Positions 1 to 7,014 are shown, numbered from the stretch's first letter. The stretch: 9,746 bases of DNA from Selenomonadaceae bacterium (GCA_017484235.1 JAFUTM010000035.1:1-9746); one strand, 5' to 3'. Numbers and translations are program-made. Notes: generated by a model from the sequence alone, not told the origin.

Positions 1-1
1 A

Positions 2-1132
2 TTTAACAATCGGCAATCTTATATTGGAATGTTTTCGACACTTAAATATATGATTTCAACTAACGACCAAAAAATGCGTGATAATTTCTTTAATTATAAG
101 CTTGAACGTGGATTTATATTTTCGTCACAAAATTTTCAGGGCTGCAAAGGCAAATTTCCAGTTGGATTTATAATTTGGAATTTATTTAATCAATTGCCTT
201 TGAATGAACAAAAAATTTCTCTCGATGTTTATAATTCACAACTTGAAAAAATTGCAGTTAAAACATTTCGACCAGTAAATCAAAATGATTTATTAAGTAA
301 ATGGTTTAAGCGTCCTCGTAATGTTGAAAAATTTCCTCCAATGTCAAGTGCTTTAAATATTGGTTATAAGAATAAAGATAGAAATGATAAAACTGCAAAA
401 GGATTTTTAGCGTCGCTTATGTGTACAGCAAATGATTTTTCACATCAAAATTATATTTCGTTGTTGTCCGGACCTTATGTAAGTCATTCAGGTCATTCAA
501 TAACTGAAAAAATTTTTGAACAATCATTAATGATTCACACAGTGCGTCGACTGCCTAAAGCGACGTGGCTCAATGATCGAGATCAATTTATGCAGCCGAC
601 TAAAGAATTGCCGCGAGAATTTATCACGGACGCTGTTATATGGTCGCTCTTTAGTAATTCCAATAACACCGCCGCCATTAGCAACGTCGAATACGAAGGC
701 AGCATTTATCAAATTAAAAATAATTTTTATCCATTCCTACTTTCAGTAGTTGATACTTGGTATTGCAGTGACGCTGATATTAGGCAATCAATCCAATTAG
801 CTTCAATTAGAAATGATGATCGCTTCGCTGCAAGGTGGATAAAAAATAATAATGATATCCTCTCACAAGAATCAATAAAAGTTATAGGGGGGGGGGTACT
901 GATTTATAAGGATTTTTACGCAAAATTAAACCAGCTCAACCGCCCAAAATTTAAAATTGATACTTGGGACGCTGGCTGGTACCAAATAAGAATGTCACTC
1001 AATGACGCTAATTTACTTGATGATAAACTAAATAGCAATTTTCAATCAGCAATGAAAGCGCTTGGCGATAAACTTCTGCCGCAAATTTATGACTTGGGCT
1101 TTTTGCAAAATGATATTACTTTATTGGATTGA
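2..1132 (+). CDS. Partial gene: probable C-terminal part of an N6-adenine DNA methyltransferase (restriction-modification type)
   Basis: The frame is open to the left edge with no stop, and residues before the first Met (position 29) read on naturally, so the gene is probably cut by the window and its true start and catalytic domain lie outside. The visible part has a GKFPVGFIIW segment (residues 41-50 counted from the Met at 29), a TAKGF segment and a late DTWDAGWYQIR segment. I associate these with the region after the catalytic domain of Eco57I/N6-type DNA methylases, where target recognition sits. No NPPY-type motif is visible here, so the assignment is by resemblance only. The gene is visibly more AT-rich than folC or flgE, which suggests transfer. 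It carries a ten-G run at residues 287-289. It ends 85 bp before a DUF4145 gene in the same direction. It could instead be another accessory protein; confidence in the family is moderate, confidence that it is coding is high. Confidence 0.55.
   Translation, partial: FNNRQSYIGMFSTLKYMISTNDQKMRDNFFNYKLERGFIFSSQNFQGCKGKFPVGFIIWNLFNQLPLNEQKISLDVYNSQLEKIAVKTFRPVNQNDLLSKWFKRPRNVEKFPPMSSALNIGYKNKDRNDKTAKGFLASLMCTANDFSHQNYISLLSGPYVSHSGHSITEKIFEQSLMIHTVRRLPKATWLNDRDQFMQPTKELPREFITDAVIWSLFSNSNNTAAISNVEYEGSIYQIKNNFYPFLLSVVDTWYCSDADIRQSIQLASIRNDDRFAARWIKNNNDILSQESIKVIGGGVLIYKDFYAKLNQLNRPKFKIDTWDAGWYQIRMSLNDANLLDDKLNSNFQSAMKALGDKLLPQIYDLGFLQNDITLLD
887..896 (+). repeat. Homopolymer G10 tract inside the methyltransferase-like gene (candidate phase-variation switch)
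   Basis: Ten consecutive G in an otherwise AT-rich gene encode Gly-Gly-Gly and keep the frame open to 1132. Losing one G gives a stop two codons after the glycines (TAC TGA); gaining one gives a stop four codons on (ACT GAT TTA TAA). Either slip removes about 78 C-terminal residues. Poly-G runs that switch genes by slipped-strand mispairing are well known in restriction-modification genes of other bacteria. Confidence 0.8.
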
Positions 1133-1209
1133 TTAAATACTTATTTATAAAAAATAATTGTTTATTTATCTTTTAATAAGTTATAAAATACACTTAAAAA
1201 TGAAAGATG

Positions 1210-1218
1210 TGGTATAAT
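1210..1218 (+). promoter_or_regulatory. Possible extended -10 element (TGGTATAAT) before the DUF4145 gene
   Basis: TGGTATAAT matches an extended -10 box, but no good -35 lies 16-18 bp upstream (the sequence there is ACACTT-like). Its last base is the first base of the TTG start codon used here, so transcription from it would begin inside the gene. Either it is chance, or the real start is further in, for example Met27 at 1296. Confidence 0.25.
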
Positions 1219-2483
1219 TGAACAGGTTTGAATTTCTAAAATCAGATTATGAAGACTTGTATAAACTCTGCAGCGAAGCCGAGACAAATCGCAATATGAA
1301 TAAAGCGCGGCAGGTTCTTGAAATAATTGTTCGTCAATTCGGCGCAACGAAGAAGCATTTATTTGACCGGATTGGCGAGCTTTCAGATAAAAAGATTCTG
1401 CCTCAAAACTTAATTGAACACTTCCACATAGTCCGAATAGTTGGTAATAAGGATTCTCACGGCAACGAAATCACAGAGGCTGAGATTGACAACGGGTTAA
1501 ATTCTCTGTTTGAGATTGTCGTCTGGCTTGCGGTTGCCCACGATAAAAAGATTTATACTGCTTCTGATTTTAATGATGACGATATAGAAATTGTACAAAA
1601 ATACCAGACCGACGCCGATAAATTAAAATCTAAACGCGATGCGATTAAAAATCTTGGTATTGATGTAAATCCTCTGGACATTGAGGAAGACGAGTTAAAT
1701 TTTGATAATGAATCCACTGACGAGCTGGTACAAGATGTTTTTGAGACAGCCGATGAATATGCACAGAGGATACAAAATCTGCCGCTTCATCACATCGGCT
1801 ATGGAATACTTGATAAACGTGAACAGGACGCTTACACAGGATTAATCTTCCCAATGTTTCATATTGAACATAAAGATAAAGTTCAGTTTTCAGATATCAA
1901 TGCATTCGTGGCGAAAATGGAGCCGACAGATGAAGATTTTATTGATGGCAAAATTGTCGTTGGCCTAAAAGTATTTAATGGTAAAGTGTACTGTGACTAT
2001 GATAATATTTATCTGCAGAGTCAGAATGGAAATGTAATTCAGATGATCGCAATCTGCTGGTCTAAATACGACTACGAGAGCAGCGACGAATTTAATCGAC
2101 GGCTGAGTAATCTGCCAATTCTGCCGCTTGGTGAAGGCAAGCCTATTCGTAAAGAGTATGACCTCAATAAAAATTGTCTGCCATTTAAGATTGCGCTTTA
2201 TAAATATGTTCAGTCGATTCTGCACCTCGATAAAATGTTTGTTGAGGCGAATCGCGATACGGCTAAAATCTTTTGTTCTTATACGGAACATTTTGTGCTC
2301 TATGGCAAAGTTAATGAGATACTTAAATCAGAAGATGCTCAAACAATTTTAAGGCATATCCATTGCAATAATGATATTAAGTGTTATAATAAATTGAATA
2401 CTAAATCAGAGGAAGATGTTAAAAATTCCGACAAGCCGATAAAAAATTTTAACTCTGAATCTGAGTTTTGGTATAATGACTAA
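1218..2483 (+). CDS. DUF4145-domain protein with a duplicated C-terminal module, function unknown
   Basis: Residues 3-107 resemble the DUF4145 fold: an FEFLKSDYEDLYKLCSEAE opening, then KARQVLEIIVRQF, then a helix pair ending in IVRIVGNKDSHG. DUF4145 occurs alone and at the N-terminus of type I restriction HsdR proteins; its biochemical role is not established. Residues about 176-212 (ETADEYAQRIQNLP...) and 287-323 (ESSDEFNRRLSNLP...) look like two diverged copies of one module, each ending in an aromatic/Pro-rich LIFPM or CLPFK strand. The tail (390-421) is polar and probably disordered. A stop lies directly upstream in frame, so TTG at 1218 is the first possible start; it is kept because the domain begins right there, although no clear ribosome binding site is seen. 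No catalytic motif is recognised. The neighbouring methyltransferase-like gene suggests a defence context, but this is weak. Confidence 0.6.
   Translation: MNRFEFLKSDYEDLYKLCSEAETNRNMNKARQVLEIIVRQFGATKKHLFDRIGELSDKKILPQNLIEHFHIVRIVGNKDSHGNEITEAEIDNGLNSLFEIVVWLAVAHDKKIYTASDFNDDDIEIVQKYQTDADKLKSKRDAIKNLGIDVNPLDIEEDELNFDNESTDELVQDVFETADEYAQRIQNLPLHHIGYGILDKREQDAYTGLIFPMFHIEHKDKVQFSDINAFVAKMEPTDEDFIDGKIVVGLKVFNGKVYCDYDNIYLQSQNGNVIQMIAICWSKYDYESSDEFNRRLSNLPILPLGEGKPIRKEYDLNKNCLPFKIALYKYVQSILHLDKMFVEANRDTAKIFCSYTEHFVLYGKVNEILKSEDAQTILRHIHCNNDIKCYNKLNTKSEEDVKNSDKPIKNFNSESEFWYND
2449..2477 (+). promoter_or_regulatory. Putative folC promoter
   Basis: TTAACT at 2449-2454 and TATAAT at 2472-2477 (preceded by TGG, an extended -10) are separated by 17 bp, within the last codons of the DUF4145 gene. 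It would start transcription just ahead of folC at 2500, allowing the housekeeping gene to be expressed independently of the accessory genes upstream. Confidence 0.4.
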
Positions 2484-2499
2484 ATAAGGAATGTGACAA

Positions 2500-3729
2500 A
2501 TGACGTATAACGAATCAATAGAATATCTTGAAAATTTAATGACGTTTGGAATAAAACCTGGTCTGAAGAGAATCACACGACTGCTGGAGCTGCTGGATCA
2601 GCCGCATAAAAAATATAAGACTATCCACGTAACCGGCACTAACGGTAAGGGCAGCGTCTGTGCATTTTTATCGCAGATTTTGAAAGACGCGAATATTAAA
2701 GCTGGAATGTTTACTTCGCCGCATCTTATGAGTTATTGTGAGCGCATAAAAGTTGACGGCATTGATATAAGTGAAGACGACTTTGCAAAATTAGTTGAAC
2801 AGGTTAAAACTTGCATTTCGATTATGACAGATTCCGGTTATGAAAGTCCAACTGAGTTTGAAGTTTTGACGGCAATGGCGTTTAAATATTTTGCCGACAA
2901 GAAAGTTGAATACGCCGTTATTGAGGTCGGTCTCGGTGGTCTGCTGGATTCGACTAATGTAATAACGCCGGAAGTCTGTGTCATCACTAACGTTGCAAAT
3001 GACCACGCTGATAAGTGCGGCGGTGACTTGCGCGGAATTGCGATGCACAAAGCTGGAATTATTAAACCTGGAGTTACGGTTGTGACTGCGGCAGCTGGTG
3101 AGGCATTAGACATAATTCACGACGCCGCCGAAGCGGTTGACGCTGAAGTTTATGATATTGATAGTGAAAACGTTATAGAAGCTGTCAACATTCCAATGTC
3201 ATTGAAAGGCGCATATCAAATGACAAATGCTATGCTTGCAATGTTAGCGGCTCAGATACTTATGGATTACAGAATTACGCCGGACATTACAACTGACGCT
3301 TTAATGCATACTAAGTGGGCTGGTCGGTTTGAAATATTTAAGGTCAATGGCAAGCAGATTGTAATTGACGGTGCTCATAACGGTGCAGGTACTGCAGCAT
3401 TAAGAATGAGTCTCGATAAAGAATTTCCAACTGGCCGGCGAACTTTTCTGTTTGGCGTGCTTAAAGATAAAGATATTGATGTTATGATTGACAATTTATT
3501 TACTGAGCAAGATTTTGTAATTGTTACTAAACCTAACTCAGTGCGGGCAGCAGAGCCTGAAGATATTGTTAATCGTCTGAAAGATAAATCCATTGACGCG
3601 ATAGCAATTGATGATAATGCTGAGGCTTTTCATAAATTCATCAATAGTGATTCTGAACTTTTAATTGCCGCTGGCTCATTGTATTTAATTGGCAATATTA
3701 GAAACATGTTGATTAATTTTTCTAATTGA
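2500..3729 (+). CDS. folC: Bifunctional dihydrofolate synthase / folylpolyglutamate synthase
   Basis: FolC adds glutamate to dihydropteroate and then to folates in the cytoplasm, using ATP. Family marks seen in order: P-loop GTNGKGS at residues 46-52, TSPHL plus ERI at 72-83, EVGLGGLLDSTNV at 142-154, ITNVANDHA at 162-170, and KAGIIKPG at 184-191, where Lys184 is the position of the carbamylated lysine in this Mur-ligase-like family. The C-terminal domain has WAGRFE (273-278), DGAHN (290-294) and GVLKDKD (319-325). At 409 residues it is close to the usual length of about 420-430. The loop reads MHKAG where EKAG is commoner, and GLLD where GRLD is commoner; both look like tolerated changes. 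AAGGA at 2486-2490 sits 9 bp before the ATG. In many Firmicutes folC follows valS; here the upstream neighbours are accessory genes. Confidence 0.95.
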   Translation: MTYNESIEYLENLMTFGIKPGLKRITRLLELLDQPHKKYKTIHVTGTNGKGSVCAFLSQILKDANIKAGMFTSPHLMSYCERIKVDGIDISEDDFAKLVEQVKTCISIMTDSGYESPTEFEVLTAMAFKYFADKKVEYAVIEVGLGGLLDSTNVITPEVCVITNVANDHADKCGGDLRGIAMHKAGIIKPGVTVVTAAAGEALDIIHDAAEAVDAEVYDIDSENVIEAVNIPMSLKGAYQMTNAMLAMLAAQILMDYRITPDITTDALMHTKWAGRFEIFKVNGKQIVIDGAHNGAGTAALRMSLDKEFPTGRRTFLFGVLKDKDIDVMIDNLFTEQDFVIVTKPNSVRAAEPEDIVNRLKDKSIDAIAIDDNAEAFHKFINSDSELLIAAGSLYLIGNIRNMLINFSN

Positions 3730-3748
3730 TAATTAACCTAATTTATCA
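3727..3748 (+). promoter_or_regulatory. Inverted repeat TGATAA-N10-TTATCA before the ligase gene
   Basis: A perfect 6-bp inverted repeat begins in the folC stop-codon region and ends 23 bp before the ligase start. TTGATA at 3726-3731 and a TAAATT-like box at 3749-3754 could form a weak promoter around it. It might be an operator or a weak AT-rich hairpin; neither is proven. Confidence 0.25.
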
Positions 3749-3771
3749 TAAATTTGATTGGAGAATATTAT

Positions 3772-5823
3772 ATGAATCGAGTAAACGTATTTGTTCGACG
3801 GCAGCGAATTAAAAAGCTGGAGAAATGGACAATGCGTGCAATCATTGCCGAAGGATTTTTTATAGCACTGTATCCAAGCCTTGCCGCTGCCGCTGTATTA
3901 TTTGGAACGGTAACCTGGTTTCTGCGCTTGCAAATTGACACGAAATTTAAGATGCGAAGCCTGCCATTTGATGTGCCGGTTGCATTATTCGCCTTTATTA
4001 GTGCAATCTCTGTCTTTTGTTCATCCGCCAGAGATTTTCCACTGATATATCATTTCTTTGCATTTGTCGGCATTTACGGACTGACGTATATTTTAATTGG
4101 TCAGAACATACGAACGCAGGAACAGATGAAAAGCCTGGTTAAAGCATTGTCGTTTTCCGCATTGCTGGTGGTATTATGGGGCTATTTTCAATATATATTC
4201 GGAATTGATACAGTTGATATGAAGTGGGTAGACCCTGAAAAATTTCCAGAGCTGCGCAATCGTGTATTCTCCACACTCGAAAATCCAAATGTATTAGCCG
4301 GCTATTTAGATGTATTCATATGTCTGGCACTCGGAGTGCTGGCAAAAGTAAGCGGACGTACTCAAAAGCTGGCGATGATAATTGCAATTGTTATGTTGTC
4401 AGCTTGTCTTGCGATGACCTATTCAAGAGGTGCCTACTTTACAATTTTAATGATTTTTATAGTTTATGGAGTAATTCAAGATTGGCGCATTTTAGTGTTT
4501 TTTATTCTCGTGACTGCCGGACTATTCTATTATAATGACGCCTTTGTCGAGCGGCTAACTTCTATATTTGAATTGACTGACAGCTCTCAAGGGCTGCGCG
4601 TTGGTATATGGGTAAGCACAATTGCAATGATTGCGGATCACCCGTTTATTGGAATCGGCTGGGGCGCATTTTTATCAGTTTATCCTCATTATGATTATTA
4701 TCTCAAAGGTGCAAATGTGTTGATTTATCACGCGCACAATATTTATCTTCACTATGCAGCAGAAATTGGAATCGTCGGTGCAATGGCGTTCTTCTGGGCA
4801 TTTTTTGGTACTATGTTAATGACAATGGAGCTTGGTCAAAATGAGAAGTTCACTGCCCTTAAAGAAAAGTTTTTAAATCAACTTGGACGGCTGACTGATA
4901 TTGAAGTTAAAAATAAACTGACCTCCGTTAAAGATGAAGTAAAAAATAAATATTTAATTGAAAGCGGCAGGTTGGATCGTCTCATTGGCCTAAAGGAAAA
5001 TATAACCGATAAGATGGCAGACGAATCCGAAAAATTTATGAATTGGATATCGTTTAACGGCGATGATAAATATGATATAAATAATGGCACTGACGATAAT
5101 ATTGATGATACCAATGAAGAAAAGACATCGAGTCCAAAAGTTTCACTCGTTAAAAAAGTATCGCTTAAAAAGAAAACTGACAAACAGCATAATAATGATA
5201 TGATAGATAGTGTTTCCATTGATAATGATGATGAAATTGAAAATACTGAAAACAAAATAGCTGAAACATTAACTGACAGCGATACGAAAATGATTAACAC
5301 TGAAGATGAAACCGTTGAATCTGTTGAGAAGGTTGAGACTATCGAGCCTGTAGATGATGTTGATAATACAGAGGTCTCAGTGGATACAGATACTAAAACT
5401 GCAGCGACTATAGATACTGCGGCTAAATTTACTTTGGATATGGAAGAGACCGAACAGGAAGAAGACACTTCGGCGAATGAAAATTCTCAACCTAAGGCGA
5501 CAATATTTACTTTAGATTCCAGCAGTAGATTAAATAACAAATCTAACGATACAACTCTTGACGAAACCGATGATGAAGAGGATAATAATAAAAAATTTAA
5601 GTTTAATTGGAATGAAATGTCTAAAATCGACAATCGACAAATTGCAGATGGCATAAAATTTGGAATAGGACTGGCATTTTTGTCAATTGCACTAAACGGC
5701 TTAACGGATGATTTACTCTTTAATATACCAACCTCAATGCTGATGTGGCTGCTTATGGCATTGGGTGCGGCAATAGAATATTTACCTGAAGAAGAGGCAA
5801 ACAGGAGGCGTAAACAAAGATGA
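3772..5823 (+). CDS. O-antigen ligase family (Wzy_C) integral membrane protein with a long acidic insert
   Basis: Inner-membrane protein of the family that joins or polymerises surface polysaccharide (O-antigen ligase/polymerase). About ten hydrophobic segments lie between residues 22 and 351. Family-like marks: ENPNVLAGYLD (170-180), YSRGAYF (217-223), GLRVGIW (274-280), HPFIGIGWGAF (290-300), and AHNIYLHYAAEIGIVG (321-336), which resembles the large external loop. After the segment at 331-351 comes an insert of roughly 270 mostly charged residues (352-625), rich in Asp, Glu, Asn and Thr, before two final membrane segments (626-645 and 653-670). The insert has no recognised domain; a short FTLD motif occurs twice (553-556 and 579-582). 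The ATG at 3772 is chosen over an in-frame TTG at 3754 because GGAGAA (3760-3765) sits at the right distance. The stop overlaps the rex start by four bases. Ligase, polymerase or protein glycosylation enzyme cannot be told apart from sequence alone. Confidence 0.85.
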   Translation: MNRVNVFVRRQRIKKLEKWTMRAIIAEGFFIALYPSLAAAAVLFGTVTWFLRLQIDTKFKMRSLPFDVPVALFAFISAISVFCSSARDFPLIYHFFAFVGIYGLTYILIGQNIRTQEQMKSLVKALSFSALLVVLWGYFQYIFGIDTVDMKWVDPEKFPELRNRVFSTLENPNVLAGYLDVFICLALGVLAKVSGRTQKLAMIIAIVMLSACLAMTYSRGAYFTILMIFIVYGVIQDWRILVFFILVTAGLFYYNDAFVERLTSIFELTDSSQGLRVGIWVSTIAMIADHPFIGIGWGAFLSVYPHYDYYLKGANVLIYHAHNIYLHYAAEIGIVGAMAFFWAFFGTMLMTMELGQNEKFTALKEKFLNQLGRLTDIEVKNKLTSVKDEVKNKYLIESGRLDRLIGLKENITDKMADESEKFMNWISFNGDDKYDINNGTDDNIDDTNEEKTSSPKVSLVKKVSLKKKTDKQHNNDMIDSVSIDNDDEIENTENKIAETLTDSDTKMINTEDETVESVEKVETIEPVDDVDNTEVSVDTDTKTAATIDTAAKFTLDMEETEQEEDTSANENSQPKATIFTLDSSSRLNNKSNDTTLDETDDEEDNNKKFKFNWNEMSKIDNRQIADGIKFGIGLAFLSIALNGLTDDLLFNIPTSMLMWLLMALGAAIEYLPEEEANRRRKQR

Positions 5824-6443
5824 AATCAACAACTTCACGGGCAACAATAGAACGACTGGCATTATATTTTAGAGCTTTGCGTCTTGCAGAAGAAGATGGT
5901 GTTCAAATAATTTCTTCTGATGAAATAGGTAAAAGACTGAGTATAATGCCGGTGCAAGTGCGTAAGGATTTAGCCATATTTGGACAGTTCGGTATGAAGG
6001 GCGTGGGCTACTATACCAGAGAATTAGCTAACGAAATCGGCAAAATTTTGGGCTTGAATTATCACTGGAATATAGCGATTATTGGCGTTGGACATCTCGG
6101 CGGAGCCCTTGCCAATTATAAAAATTTTACTTCTATTGGATTTAAGTTGACTGCGCTATTTGATAAAGATGTGCGCATTATCGGATCAACGGTTCACGGC
6201 GTTAAAATATCTGACATTAAAAACTTAAAATTAATAGTTAAGAAACGTGAAATTCATATCGGCGTGATAACTGTGCCGGCAAGACAGGCCCAAATTGTAG
6301 CCGATCAATTAGTTGATGCCGGCGTTAAGGGTATATGGAATTTTGCACCGATAAAGATTATAGTGCCTGATCATATTCATCTTGTAAATGAAGACCTATC
6401 AATTGGATTGAGTACACTTTCATATCATATATCAAGAAGTTAA
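5820..6443 (+). CDS. rex: Redox-sensing transcriptional repressor Rex
   Basis: Rex binds DNA when NAD+ is high and releases it when NADH rises, controlling fermentation and anaerobic respiration genes. Residues 1-80 form the winged helix, with VRKDLAIFGQFGMKGVGYY (47-65) as the recognition region. The Rossmann domain shows IAIIGVGHLGGAL (85-97), the nucleotide-binding loop, then FDKD (114-117), TVPARQAQIVADQLVDAGVK (151-170), GIWNFAP (171-177) and the C-terminal dimer helix GLSTLSYHIS (196-205). The 207-residue length is normal. ATG overlaps the ligase stop (ATGA), and AGGAGG at 5803-5808 lies inside the ligase gene, pointing to cotranscription and translational coupling. No Rex operator was seen in this window. 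No terminator follows; the first RNA cassette begins about 10 bp after the stop. Confidence 0.95.
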   Translation: MKSTTSRATIERLALYFRALRLAEEDGVQIISSDEIGKRLSIMPVQVRKDLAIFGQFGMKGVGYYTRELANEIGKILGLNYHWNIAIIGVGHLGGALANYKNFTSIGFKLTALFDKDVRIIGSTVHGVKISDIKNLKLIVKKREIHIGVITVPARQAQIVADQLVDAGVKGIWNFAPIKIIVPDHIHLVNEDLSIGLSTLSYHISRS

Positions 6444-6458
6444 TATTTAAATAAACAC

Positions 6459-6487
6459 TTGCATTTTGTTTCATTATGGCTTATAAT
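6459..6487 (+). promoter_or_regulatory. Plus-strand promoter, cassette 1 (antisense RNA)
   Basis: TTGCAT at 6459-6464 and TATAAT at 6482-6487 with a 17-bp spacer. The same pair and spacing recur in copies 2 and 3. Expected start near 6494. Confidence 0.75.
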
Positions 6488-6523
6488 AAAAATAACAAAA
6501 CGCCCTGCCGTAAAGCAAGGCGT
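6485..6523 (-). terminator. Minus-strand terminator, cassette 1
   Basis: Read on the minus strand: stem ACGCCTTGC / GCAGGGCGT (6515-6523 with 6500-6508), loop of six, then TTTGTTATTTTTATT. One pair is a T-G wobble on this strand and would be a C-A mismatch on the other, so the structure belongs to the minus-strand RNA. Confidence 0.75.
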
Positions 6524-6597
6524 AACACCGTATAGACGGTCAGCCCCAAAACATACTTGGTACTCGAATAAATTAGTTTAGTCGCTAAGTCGGAACC

Positions 6598-6672
6598 TTA
6601 GGCGGCTACTTTGCTCGTTAAGACGAGTATTGTGATGATAGTCGTAATGACTACAACAACCTTCATCTTCAT
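6598..6672 (-). CDS. 24-residue hydrophobic peptide, cassette 1 (type I toxin candidate)
   Basis: ATG at 6672 with Shine-Dalgarno GAGGTGA (6684-6678). The peptide starts MKMK, has one hydrophobic stretch of Val, Ile, Leu and Thr (residues 5-18) long enough to sit in the membrane, and ends TSKVAA before TAA. Copies 2 and 3 encode peptides of the same build; lengths 24, 25 and 23 differ by whole codons and many differences are synonymous, which supports translation. It resembles in size and build the Ibs family of E. coli membrane toxins, but no homology is claimed. Met3 at 6666 is an alternative start, but the Shine-Dalgarno spacing favours 6672. A minus-strand mRNA of about 235 nt (near 6724 to near 6488) is predicted. 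Toxicity is inferred from architecture only. Confidence 0.7.
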   Translation of the reverse strand: MKMKVVVVITTIITILVLTSKVAA

Positions 6673-6680
6673 AAGCGTCA

Positions 6681-6694
6681 CCTCATCTCTGAGG
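6681..6694 (-). promoter_or_regulatory. Shine-Dalgarno hairpin, cassette 1
   Basis: Minus strand CCTCA-GAGA-TGAGG: five-pair stem with a GNRA-type loop whose 3' arm is the Shine-Dalgarno of the peptide gene. Expected to lower translation of the peptide unless opened. Confidence 0.65.
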
Positions 6695-6730
6695 CTAAGA
6701 TTGACCGCCTACCGTTTAGGTGTCAAATGC

Positions 6731-6759
6731 ATTTTAACACAAAACATTGTCGTTGTACA
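6731..6759 (-). promoter_or_regulatory. Minus-strand promoter, cassette 1 (peptide mRNA)
   Basis: On the minus strand TGTACA (6759-6754), 17 bp, TAAAAT (6736-6731), preceded by an A-rich stretch. The -10 is one base off consensus; copies 2 and 3 have TATAAT at the same spacing. Confidence 0.65.
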
Positions 6760-6770
6760 GTGTTTTTTTA
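6741..6770 (+). terminator. Plus-strand terminator, cassette 1
   Basis: AAAACATTGT (6741-6750), loop CGTTGT, ACAGTGTTTT (6757-6766), running into TTTTTTTATTTT. One T-G wobble on the plus strand. Probably also ends rex read-through transcripts. Confidence 0.7.
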
Positions 6771-6783
6771 TTTTGACAAACTC

Positions 6784-6812
6784 TTGCATTTTGTTTCATT
6801 ATGACTTATAAT
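6784..6812 (+). promoter_or_regulatory. Plus-strand promoter, cassette 2 (antisense RNA)
   Basis: TTGCAT at 6784-6789, 17 bp, TATAAT at 6807-6812. A TTGACA at 6773-6778 lies too far upstream (28 bp) to be the -35 of this box. Confidence 0.75.
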
Positions 6813-6814
6813 AA

Positions 6815-6850
6815 AAATAACAAAACGCCCTGTTAAGAGCAGCAGAGCGT
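6815..6850 (-). terminator. Minus-strand terminator, cassette 2
   Basis: Minus strand ACGCTCTG (6850-6843), loop of ten, CAGGGCGT (6832-6825), then TTTGTTATT. One wobble pair that forms only on this strand. Confidence 0.75.
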
Positions 6851-6929
6851 TTCGGATACCTTGACAAACGATTTTAGCCCCTTTTAAGTAATTTGGTTGA
6901 ATATTTTCAGCCGTCTAAGATGTGGGGTC

Positions 6930-7007
6930 TTAGGCGGCTTTGCTAGTTGTAAGCACGAGGATCGTGATGATAGTGATAATGATCACTGTAAGTTTGATCT
7001 TGCTCAT
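6930..7007 (-). CDS. 25-residue hydrophobic peptide, cassette 2 (type I toxin candidate)
   Basis: ATG at 7007, with GGGGTGA (7018-7012) as Shine-Dalgarno. The peptide begins MSKIK, continues with an Ile/Thr/Leu/Val stretch (residues 6-20) and ends TTSKAA before TAA. It shares with copy 1 a run reading IITILVLT and the Ala-Ala-stop ending. One lysine-bearing N-terminal end, a single hydrophobic helix and a short polar tail are typical of small membrane toxins of type I modules. Codons at shared residues differ silently from copy 1 (for example ACG versus ACA, CTT versus TTA). Predicted mRNA runs from near 7064 to near 6815, about 250 nt. Function is inferred. Confidence 0.7.
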   Translation of the reverse strand: MSKIKLTVIIITIITILVLTTSKAA

Positions 7008-7014
7008 AATATCA

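Larger units (their letters stand above)
6494..6770 (+). ncRNA. Predicted antisense RNA of cassette 1 (antitoxin candidate)
   Basis: Inferred from the plus promoter (6459-6487) and the plus-strand terminator (6741-6770), giving about 275 nt complementary to the whole predicted peptide mRNA. A further plus-strand hairpin (6581-6606) could act as an earlier stop but has a poor T run. The long plus-strand frame here is not conserved between copies, so a noncoding role is preferred. Confidence 0.55.
6453..6774. repeat. Sense/antisense RNA cassette, copy 1 of 3
   Basis: First of three diverged tandem copies (spacing about 325-340 bp). Order along the plus strand: plus promoter, minus-strand terminator, variable segment, end of minus-strand peptide gene, Shine-Dalgarno hairpin, minus-strand promoter, plus-strand terminator. 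Lacks the TTGAC that precedes copies 2 and 3. Confidence 0.9.

Noticed and set aside
1137..1170. Hairpin AAATAA-TTGT-TTATTT as a terminator after the methyltransferase-like gene
   Set aside because: The stem is only A-T pairs in a very AT-rich spacer, so it is likely chance.
3754..3771. TTG start for the ligase gene
   Set aside because: The ATG at 3772 has GGAGAA eight bases or so upstream, whereas the TTG start would put the ribosome binding site inside the gene.
4878..5468. Long minus-strand frame rich in Ser and Val
   Set aside because: It is the mirror of the acidic low-complexity insert of the ligase gene; the composition follows from the opposite strand and no start signal or family is seen.
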